Source of the DNA: Pseudomonas fluorescens Q2-87
GTDB taxonomy: Bacteria > Pseudomonadota > Gammaproteobacteria > Pseudomonadales > Pseudomonadaceae
Assembly: GCF_000281895.1 (NCBI RefSeq)
Contig: NZ_CM001558.1
Span: 810,556 to 874,555 of the forward strand
Direction of reading: 5' to 3'
Length of the DNA: 64,000 nt
The position numbers and the translations under genes are program-made. Shown piece by piece: positions 57,834 to 64,000 of this stretch. The stretch's first letter is position 1. The number at the start of each line of letters is the position of its first letter. The notes beneath the pieces are model-generated. The model worked only from the letters and a program-made list of their open reading frames with translations. It was not told the DNA's origin and searched no databases.

Positions 57834-59093
57834 ATGCTCGCCCCTTTGCAAATGACTTCTGCCTCTCGCCAGAACCTTTGGCGCCTGACGTTTATCCGCA
57901 TTCTGGTCCTGGGGGCCCAGGCTGGGTCCGTGGGGCTCGCCTATTGGTTCGATCTGCTGCCGCTGCCCTGGCTGCAACTGGCGATCACCCTGGCTTTTTC
58001 CTCGGTACTATGCGCGCTGACCGCCATTCGCCTGCGCACCTCATGGCCGGTAACCGAGCTCGAATATGCCGTGCAACTGGCCTGCGACCTGTTTATCCAC
58101 AGCGCGCTGCTGTATTTCTCCGGCGGCTCGACCAACCCTTTCGTGTCCTATTACCTGGTGCCGCTGACCATCGCTGCAGTGACCTTGCCGTGGCGGTTCT
58201 CGCTGATCCTTTCCGGCATCGCCCTGGCGCTGTACACGCTGTTGCTGGCGCGGTTCTACCCGCTGGAAACGTTCCCCATCGCCCGGGAAAACCTGCAGAT
58301 CTACGGCATGTGGCTGAGCTTCGCCCTGGCGGCGGCGGTCATCACGTTTTTTGCCGCGCGCATGGCCGAGGAGTTGCGCCGCCAGGAGGAACTGCGGGCC
58401 ATCCGCCGTGAAGAGGGCCTGCGGGACGAGCAGTTGCTGGCCGTGGCAACCCAGGCCGCCGGCGCCGCCCATGAATTGGGCACGCCGCTGGCGACCATGA
58501 GTGTGTTGCTCAAGGAGATGCGCCAGGATCACCATGACCCGGCGCTGCAAGAGGACCTCAGTGTGTTGCAGGATCAGGTCCAACTCTGCAAGGAAACCCT
58601 CCAATACCTGGTGCGTGCCGCCGAGGCCAATCGCCGACTGGCCATCGACATGCAAGACGTTACCGATTGGCTCGACGAGGCCCTTAACCGCTGGCACCTG
58701 ATGCGCCCGGAAGCCAGTTATCGCTTCCAGCGCCTGGGCCAGGGTCCGGTGCCGCGCATGGCGCCGCCGCCGGACTTGACCCAGGCGCTGCTGAACCTGC
58801 TCAACAACGCCGCCGACGCCTGCCCCGAAGGCCTGGAAGTGGCGCTGGACTGGAACGCCTACGAGCTGACCATTTGCATTCGCGACCACGGCGCGGGTGT
58901 GCCGCTGGCGATTGCCGAGCAGATCGGCAAGCCGTTCTATACCACTAAGGGCAAAGGCTTCGGCCTGGGCCTGTTCTTGAGCAAAGCCAGCGTGACACGC
59001 GCCGGCGGCTCGGTGAAACTCTACCCCCATGAGGAAGGCGGCACGCTCACCGAGCTGCGCCTGCCCCATGCCGACCGAGGAGACGAAACATGA
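57834..59093 (+). CDS. roxS: Redox-responsive sensor histidine kinase RoxS (RegB/PrrB/ActS family)
   Basis: A 419-residue membrane kinase. The first 190 residues hold about six hydrophobic helices with the GGSTNPFVSYYLVP motif, the quinone-site signature of RegB-type sensors. The phosphoacceptor is His213 in AAGAAHELGTPLATM. The ATPase shows LLNLLNNAADACPEG (N box), IRDHGAGVP (G1) and GKGFGLGLFLSKA (G2). CAGGAGA lies before ATG 57834; a longer frame upstream has no ribosome site. It overlaps roxR by 4 bases. RoxSR controls respiratory oxidases and redox balance. Confidence 0.93.
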   Translation: MLAPLQMTSASRQNLWRLTFIRILVLGAQAGSVGLAYWFDLLPLPWLQLAITLAFSSVLCALTAIRLRTSWPVTELEYAVQLACDLFIHSALLYFSGGSTNPFVSYYLVPLTIAAVTLPWRFSLILSGIALALYTLLLARFYPLETFPIARENLQIYGMWLSFALAAAVITFFAARMAEELRRQEELRAIRREEGLRDEQLLAVATQAAGAAHELGTPLATMSVLLKEMRQDHHDPALQEDLSVLQDQVQLCKETLQYLVRAAEANRRLAIDMQDVTDWLDEALNRWHLMRPEASYRFQRLGQGPVPRMAPPPDLTQALLNLLNNAADACPEGLEVALDWNAYELTICIRDHGAGVPLAIAEQIGKPFYTTKGKGFGLGLFLSKASVTRAGGSVKLYPHEEGGTLTELRLPHADRGDET

Positions 59094-59650
59094 GTGACGA
59101 GATCCAAGTCGACGGCGAAGAGCTGCCGCACCTGTTGCTGGTAGATGACGACGCCACATTCACTCGCGTCATGGCCCGGGCCATGTCCCGTCGTGGCTTT
59201 CGGGTGAGTACCGCAGGTTCCGCCGAAGAGGGCCTGACCATCGCACAGGCCGACCTGCCGGACTACGCTGCCCTGGACCTGAAAATGGACGGTGACTCGG
59301 GCCTGGTGCTGCTGCCCAAGTTGCTGGAACTGGACCCGGAAATGCGCGTGGTGATCCTCACCGGCTATTCGAGCATCGCCACCGCCGTCGAAGCCATCAA
59401 GCGCGGCGCCTGCAACTACTTGTGCAAACCGGCGGACGCCGATGATGTACTGGCGGCGCTGTTATCCGAGCACGCCGACCTCGACACCCTGGTGCCGGAA
59501 AACCCCATGTCGGTGGATCGCCTGCAGTGGGAGCACATCCAGCGGGTACTGACGGAGCACGAAGGCAATATCTCCGCCACAGCCCGCGCCTTGGGCATGC
59601 ACCGCCGCACCTTGCAGCGCAAATTGCAGAAACGTCCCGTGCGTCGCTGA
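59090..59650 (+). CDS. roxR: Response regulator RoxR (RegA/PrrA family)
   Basis: A 186-residue cytoplasmic regulator. The receiver domain (about 12-125) has DDDATFTRV, phospho-Asp63 in ALDLKMDG, LTGYSSIATAV and the CKPADADDV Lys. After a short Pro-containing linker, a Fis-type helix-turn-helix closes the protein (EHIQRVLTEHEGNISATARALGMHRRTLQRKL), as in PrrA/RegA. It overlaps roxS by 4 bases and is its cognate partner. Confidence 0.94.
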   Translation: MSDEIQVDGEELPHLLLVDDDATFTRVMARAMSRRGFRVSTAGSAEEGLTIAQADLPDYAALDLKMDGDSGLVLLPKLLELDPEMRVVILTGYSSIATAVEAIKRGACNYLCKPADADDVLAALLSEHADLDTLVPENPMSVDRLQWEHIQRVLTEHEGNISATARALGMHRRTLQRKLQKRPVRR

Positions 59651-59742
59651 ACCTGCGCTGAACAAATGTTGTCCACCCTCGCGATAAATCGGGCCGTTGC
59701 ACTATGATCGGCCCGAGTTCCTTTCTCTATTGAGCCTTAACC

Positions 59743-61470
59743 ATGAATCAGAACGCTGAATATTCCGCGGTCAATGACGCAGTGCGCGGGCAGTTTTTCC
59801 GCCGTGTCTGGCAAATGACCACGCCATACTGGCGCAGTGAGGAGAAGGGCAAGGCCTGGACGCTGTTGATCGCCGTCATCGCGCTGTCGCTGTTCAGCGT
59901 GGCGATTTCGGTGTGGATCAACAGTTGGTACAAGGATTTCTACAACGCCCTGCAAGAGAAAAACAGCGCGGCGTTCTGGCAGTTGATCCTGTATTTCTGT
60001 GGCATCGCGGCGGTGGCGATCCTGGGTGCAGTGTACCGCTTGTACCTTACGCAGATGCTCACCATCCGCTGGCGGGCCTGGCTCACCGAGCAGCATTTCG
60101 CCCGTTGGCTCAATGACAAGAATTACTACCGCCTGGAGCAGGGCGGCTATACCGACAACCCGGACCAGCGCATTTCCGAAGACCTCAACAGCTTCACCAC
60201 CAATACCTTGAGCCTGGGGTTGGGGCTGCTGCGTACCGTGGTCAGCCTGGTGTCGTTCTCGATCATCTTGTGGGGGGTGTCGGGCAGCATCGAAGTGTTT
60301 GGCTACACCATCCCCGGCTACATGTTCTGGTGCGCGCTGGTGTATGCGGCGGTGGGCAGTTGGCTGACGCATCTGATCGGCCGGCGCCTGATCGGCCTGA
60401 ACAACAACCAGCAACGTTTCGAAGCCGACCTGCGTTTTTCCATGGTGCGGGTGCGTGAAAACGCCGAGAGCATTGCGCTGTACAACGGCGAGCCCAACGA
60501 GAACCGTCGCCTGAGCGGGCGTTTCGGCCTGGTCTGGCATAACTTCTGGGACATCATGCGAGTGTCCAAGCGCCTGACCTTCTTCACCTCCGGCTACGGC
60601 CAAATCGCGATCATCTTCCCATTCATCGTCGCCGCGCCGCGCTACTTCGCCGGCAAGATCCAACTGGGCGAGCTCATGCAGATCAACTCGGCGTTCGGCA
60701 ATGTGCAGGAGAACTTCAGCTGGTTCATCAGCGCCTACTCCGACTTGGCCGCGTGGCGCGCCACCTGTGACCGTCTGCTGAGTTTCCGTCAGGCCATGAG
60801 TGACAACGAAGCGCGGGTGCCGGCCATCGACGTGCAAAACCAGGGCAGTGAATTGAAGGTCCACAACCTGGGGCTGGGCTTGAGCGATGGCCGCCATCTG
60901 CTTGGCAACGCCGACATGATCGTCGAGGCCGGCGAGCGAGTGATGCTCAGCGGCCGTTCCGGCAGTGGTAAATCCACTTTGCTGCGAGCGATGGGGCACC
61001 TGTGGCCCACCGGGCATGGCAGCATTGTGTTGCCAGCGGCGCGTTACCTGTTCCTCCCACAAAAGCCTTATCTACCGATTGGCAGCCTGCGGGAGGTGCT
61101 GAGTTATCCACAGCCCGGCGACATCTATCCCAACGAACGTTATGAGCAAGTGCTGGAAACTTGCCGCTTGCCGCACCTGATCGCGCGGCTGGACGAAAGC
61201 AACCACTGGCAACGCATGCTCTCGCCGGGCGAGCAACAACGCCTGGCCTTTGCCCGCGCCTTGCTTTATGCACCGCTCTGGTTGTACATGGACGAAGCCA
61301 CGTCGGCGATGGACGAAGAAGATGAGGCGACGTTGTACCAGGCGCTGATCGAGCAGTTGCCCGGCCTGAGCATTGTCAGTGTCGGCCATCGAAGCAGTTT
61401 GAAACGTTTCCATCCACGACATGTACGTATCGAAAATGGCCAACTGGTGGAGCACACCGTGGTTGCTTGA
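59743..61470 (+). CDS. SbmA/BacA-like ABC transporter, permease-ATPase fusion
   Basis: A 575-residue half-transporter. Residues 1-330 are an SbmA/BacA-type membrane domain (ABC_membrane_2) with about six helices and the conserved NPDQRISEDLNSF motif. The ATPase (about 365-575) has SGRSGSGKSTLLRAM, LSPGEQQRLAFAR and WLYMDEATSAMDEE. Relatives (YddA, SbmA with an ATPase, Rv1819c) move peptides, cobalamin or lipids across the inner membrane. Substrate and direction here are unknown. It stands alone after roxR. Confidence 0.88.
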   Translation: MNQNAEYSAVNDAVRGQFFRRVWQMTTPYWRSEEKGKAWTLLIAVIALSLFSVAISVWINSWYKDFYNALQEKNSAAFWQLILYFCGIAAVAILGAVYRLYLTQMLTIRWRAWLTEQHFARWLNDKNYYRLEQGGYTDNPDQRISEDLNSFTTNTLSLGLGLLRTVVSLVSFSIILWGVSGSIEVFGYTIPGYMFWCALVYAAVGSWLTHLIGRRLIGLNNNQQRFEADLRFSMVRVRENAESIALYNGEPNENRRLSGRFGLVWHNFWDIMRVSKRLTFFTSGYGQIAIIFPFIVAAPRYFAGKIQLGELMQINSAFGNVQENFSWFISAYSDLAAWRATCDRLLSFRQAMSDNEARVPAIDVQNQGSELKVHNLGLGLSDGRHLLGNADMIVEAGERVMLSGRSGSGKSTLLRAMGHLWPTGHGSIVLPAARYLFLPQKPYLPIGSLREVLSYPQPGDIYPNERYEQVLETCRLPHLIARLDESNHWQRMLSPGEQQRLAFARALLYAPLWLYMDEATSAMDEEDEATLYQALIEQLPGLSIVSVGHRSSLKRFHPRHVRIENGQLVEHTVVA

Positions 61471-61481
61471 ACACCGTAAAA

Positions 61482-61645
61482 CCTGTGGGAGCGGGCTTGC
61501 TCGCGAAAGCGGTAGGTCCGTTGAGATTGTGTGACTGACCCACCGCCATCGCGAGCAAGCTCGCTCCCACAAGGGTTTGGGATGAATCTGAGGCTGGTGT
61601 GCACAACCGATTCAATGGGAGAGCGAGCTTGCTCGCGATGATGAC
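61482..61645. repeat. REP cluster (pair plus single)
   Basis: A facing pair (61482-61575) and a third copy (61617-61645) after the ABC transporter stop. Confidence 0.85.
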
Positions 61646-61756
61646 AACCCGGTCTATCTGCCAATCACAGATAATGGGGCCGCCGCGCCCCCGGTGATCG
61701 TACAACCACGTTGCGCTATGATGGTGCCATTCAGCCGCTTGCCGAGACACAGACAC

Positions 61757-62503
61757 ATGGAAAACCCGATCGACGTACCACGCCTTCCCCGCAAGCGCCG
61801 CAGCCTGGCGCAGGAGCTGGTGACGGTGCTGACCGAGCAGATTCGCGACGGCTTGCTCAAGCGCGGCGATAAATTGCCCACCGAGTCGGCGATCATGGAA
61901 GCCCATGGCGTCAGCCGCACCGTGGTGCGCGAGGCGATTTCTCGTTTGCAGGCGGCCGGCCAGGTGGAAACCCGCCATGGCATCGGCACCTTCGTGCTGG
62001 ATACACCCAGCCCGAGCGGTTTTCGTATCGACCCGGCCACAGTGGTCACCTTGCGTGACGTTCTGGCGATCCTGGAGTTGCGCATCAGCCTGGAAGTGGA
62101 GTCTGCCGGGCTGGCAGCGCAGCGTCGCAGCGACGAGCAACTGGCCACCATGCGCGCCGCCCTCGACGCCTTGAGCGAAAGCGCCGCCCACGCCAGCGAT
62201 GCGGTGGCCTCGGACTTCGCCTTCCACCTGGAAATCGCCCTGTCCACCGGCAACCGCTATTTCACCGACATCATGACTCACCTGGGTACCAGCATCATTC
62301 CGCGTACCCGGGTGAACTCCGCGCGCCTGGCCCACGATGACCAGCAGCGCTACATGAACCGCCTGAGCCGCGAGCACGAGGAGATCTACGACGCCATCGC
62401 CCGCCAGGACTCCGAGGCGGCCCGTGCGGCTATGCGTTTGCACCTGACCAACAGCCGCGAACGGCTGCGCCAGGCTCATGAAGAAGCGCAAGCGCAGGGC
62501 TAA
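61757..62503 (+). CDS. FadR-subfamily GntR transcriptional regulator
   Basis: A 248-residue regulator. The winged helix (about 10-80) has LAQELVTVLTEQIRDGLLKRGDKLPTE in overlapping parts, GVSRTVVREAISRLQAAGQV and the wing TRHGIGTFV. The C-terminal FCD domain (about 95-235) supplies metal- and ligand-binding His in DFAFHLEIA, REHEEIYDAI and LHLTNSRERL. It is divergent in sequence from FadR proper; position next to kdgD suggests control of glucarate/galactarate catabolism. TACAAC-type half sites occur before it (61701) and before kdgD. Confidence 0.85.
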   Translation: MENPIDVPRLPRKRRSLAQELVTVLTEQIRDGLLKRGDKLPTESAIMEAHGVSRTVVREAISRLQAAGQVETRHGIGTFVLDTPSPSGFRIDPATVVTLRDVLAILELRISLEVESAGLAAQRRSDEQLATMRAALDALSESAAHASDAVASDFAFHLEIALSTGNRYFTDIMTHLGTSIIPRTRVNSARLAHDDQQRYMNRLSREHEEIYDAIARQDSEAARAAMRLHLTNSRERLRQAHEEAQAQG

Positions 62504-62518
62504 GATGCTTCGCTGCCC

Positions 62519-62625
62519 TCTGTGGCGAGGGAGCTTGCTCCCGCTGGGCTGCGAAGCGGCCCCCTTTTTATGAGTGAGTGTTTCGCACTCAAGCGGGAGC
62601 AAGCTCCCTCGCCACAGGGGAGGGG
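62519..62625. repeat. REP-like inverted pair (second flavour)
   Basis: GTGGCGAGGGAGCTTGCTCC and its inverse, between the regulator and the convergent small gene. Confidence 0.8.
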
Positions 62626-62675
62626 TGTCCGGTTTTCTATCGGTGTGCCTGTCTGACCAATAGTAGGCGCCAGTC

Positions 62676-63035
62676 CTACGCGCTGATCCGCAACATTTGC
62701 GGCTCGGATATATCGTTGTCCCGGCCGCTCTCATAACTAACCTTGTAACGAAGCTCGACCAATTGGCCGGCGTAAGCTGTCAAGTCGGCATTGGTTAACG
62801 TCACTGTCACCCCCTTGCGTGGCGTACCTTCCTCGCCTTCGGTCAGAGATGTAAACGCGCCTACCGAAGTTGGAGGCGTCGAGCCGACGCCCACAGTCAG
62901 TTGGGCGTTCGAGTACGGGTGGAAAGCTGCATCCGGAATTTTCACGGTTAACGTCTTTGTCTTTGACAGGCTGAGCGTGACTTCCCCGCTGGCTGGAAAA
63001 TCCTTGAGCGTCGGTTTCGCAAACGTCTTCGCCAT
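62676..63035 (-). CDS. Small protein of unknown function, beta-rich
   Basis: A 119-residue protein without signal peptide: MAKTFAKPTLKDFPASGE, then alternating hydrophobic/polar strands (VTLSLSKTKTLTVKIPD, LTVGVG, VTVTLTNADLTAY, VELRYKVSYESG) ending EPQMLRISA. The pattern suggests an Ig-like or similar beta sandwich. The AAGGAG site lies just upstream of the ATG. The MAKxFxKPTL start and the closing SEPQxLRI strand recall repeats of larger Pseudomonas proteins of unknown function, from memory only. It is monocistronic, facing the regulator. Confidence 0.65.
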   Translation of the reverse strand: MAKTFAKPTLKDFPASGEVTLSLSKTKTLTVKIPDAAFHPYSNAQLTVGVGSTPPTSVGAFTSLTEGEEGTPRKGVTVTLTNADLTAYAGQLVELRYKVSYESGRDNDISEPQMLRISA

Positions 63036-63308
63036 GATGTCACTCCTTGTGAGGCGGCCCTGCTCGTTGCGGACGGGCGACTCACTTAAAGGTTGAAAAA
63101 AGGACTACAGCCGGGCATGGCACGGCCATGTCTGGGTTATGCCCCGTTGCCCTGACGACGCCTACTGGCAGAGTTGACAGTGGCGATGAGCGGTGCTGGT
63201 GCTCGGTCGGCAAGTTTCATCACTCTTCCAATTTCTCTCAGAGCCCCGATTTATAAGGCTTCGCAACAAATACCCCAGCCCCGGCACGCGACAAAAGACG
63301 AAATGCAG

Positions 63309-63336
63309 TTGACGTTCATATTTTAAGTTGTACGAT
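63309..63336 (+). promoter_or_regulatory. Candidate kdgD promoter
   Basis: TTGACG (63309-63314), 16-base spacer, TACGAT (63331-63336), about 70 bases before kdgD. The minus-10 box is inside the dyad described next. Confidence 0.5.
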
Positions 63337-63346
63337 GACCTACAAC
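63327..63346. promoter_or_regulatory. Dyad operator overlapping the kdgD promoter
   Basis: GTTGTA (63327-63332) and TACAAC (63341-63346) form a perfect 6-bp inverted repeat with an 8-base centre, covering the minus-10 box. The arms carry the GT...AC pattern of GntR-family operators, so the nearby FadR-type regulator is the natural candidate; binding is inferred. Confidence 0.5.
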
Positions 63347-63405
63347 TTCTCGTGAAGCTGAACCATTTCTTACAACACAACATTTGCGTCCAGGGTGTTC
63401 GAATA

Positions 63406-64000
63406 ATGAATCCACAAGAACTGAAGTCCATCCTCTCGTCTGGCCTGCTGTCGTTCCCGGTCACCGATTTCACTGCCCAAGGCGATTTCAATCGCGACAG
63501 CTATATCAAGCGCCTCGAGTGGCTGGCCCCGTATGGCGCCTCTGCATTGTTCGCAGCGGGCGGCACCGGTGAATTCTTCTCCCTGGCTGCCAGCGAGTAC
63601 TCGCAAGTCATCAAGACCGCTGTCGATACCTGCGCTACCAGCGTGCCAATCCTTGCCGGTGTCGGCGGTGCCACCCGCCAGGCCATCGAATATGCTCAAG
63701 AAGCCGAGCGCCTGGGTGCCAAGGGCCTGTTGCTGCTGCCGCACTACCTGACCGAAGCCAGCCAGGACGGGGTTGCCGCCCACGTTGAAGCCGTGTGCAA
63801 ATCGGTGAAGATCGGCGTCGTGGTCTACAACCGCAACGTTTGCCGCCTGAACGCCACCCTGCTGGAACAACTGGCCGAGCGCTGCCCGAACCTGATCGGT
63901 TACAAAGATGGCCTGGGCGATATCGAACTGATGGTGTCGATCCGTCGTCGCCTCGGCGACCGTTTCAGCTACCTGGGCGGCCTGCCGACCGCTGAAGTCT
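63406..64000 (+). CDS. kdgD: 5-dehydro-4-deoxyglucarate dehydratase, N-terminal part
   Basis: The frame from ATG 63406 stays open to the window edge (198 residues; the full enzyme is about 303). It is a DapA-superfamily TIM barrel: [44 protein letters not shown], the Tyr of VVVYNRN and the Schiff-base Lys of [14 protein letters not shown]. KdgD dehydrates and decarboxylates 5-keto-4-deoxyglucarate to 2-oxoglutarate semialdehyde in the glucarate/galactarate pathway. The PVTDFxxxGxFN and NRNxxRL patterns separate it from dapA. It is likely the first gene of a glucarate operon continuing to the right. Confidence 0.9.
   Translation, partial: MNPQELKSILSSGLLSFPVTDFTAQGDFNRDSYIKRLEWLAPYGASALFAAGGTGEFFSLAASEYSQVIKTAVDTCATSVPILAGVGGATRQAIEYAQEAERLGAKGLLLLPHYLTEASQDGVAAHVEAVCKSVKIGVVVYNRNVCRLNATLLEQLAERCPNLIGYKDGLGDIELMVSIRRRLGDRFSYLGGLPTAEV

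Overview
The window is chromosomal DNA of a Pseudomonas, most likely the P. fluorescens group. Evidence: high-GC coding with Pseudomonas codon use, many REP palindromes of the type GGGAGCGGGCTTGCTCGCG between genes, and neighbourhoods typical of the genus (cra-fruBKA, speC, opuC, prfC, a dpp/opdP cluster next to roxSR, and a DUF6124 gene). No rRNA, tRNA, CRISPR array, integrase or complete insertion sequence was seen.

Layout. 1-9.8 kb: chemoreceptor tail, tatD, cra, the fructose PTS operon fruB-fruK-fruA behind a likely Cra operator, and a Tat-exported PhoD-type phosphatase. 9.8-16.1 kb: a large PepSY/flavodoxin-reductase membrane protein, then a XaxAB/YaxAB-type pore-forming toxin locus. In that locus xaxA is frameshifted, its C-terminal half runs on in frame into xaxB, and an unrecognised third gene follows. 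16.1-23.7 kb: speC with a terminator-like hairpin in its leader, a four-gene OpuC-type osmoprotectant ABC transporter, prfC, and a DUF6124 gene behind a long leader with mutually exclusive pairings. 24.5-25.0 kb: a small secreted acidic protein and a broken 3' fragment of a paralogue.

25.5-41.6 kb is the most interesting part: one co-directional cluster of nine genes with lower-GC edges. It encodes a three-part ABC-2 exporter, a six-domain NRPS (A-T-C-T-E-C), an SbnA/VioB-like enzyme, a separate A-T protein, a free-standing C domain, an SbnB-like dehydrogenase and a PhpK-family B12 radical SAM methyltransferase. SbnA plus SbnB imply supply of L-2,3-diaminopropionate. One NRPS module has no A domain and there is no thioesterase, so the product should be a short Dap-containing peptide with one D residue, probably methylated and exported. 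I cannot match it to a known compound. The cluster and a DUF2087 gene lie between two near-identical terminators about 17.36 kb apart.

42.3-55 kb: dppBCDF, the porin opdP and four paralogous dipeptide-binding proteins, all on the minus strand. 55-56.6 kb: an array of about 400-460 bp non-coding repeats containing REPs. 56.9-64 kb: a SIMPL-domain protein, roxS-roxR, an SbmA-like ABC exporter, a FadR-type regulator, a small unknown protein, and the start of kdgD with a promoter and a dyad that may be that regulator's operator.
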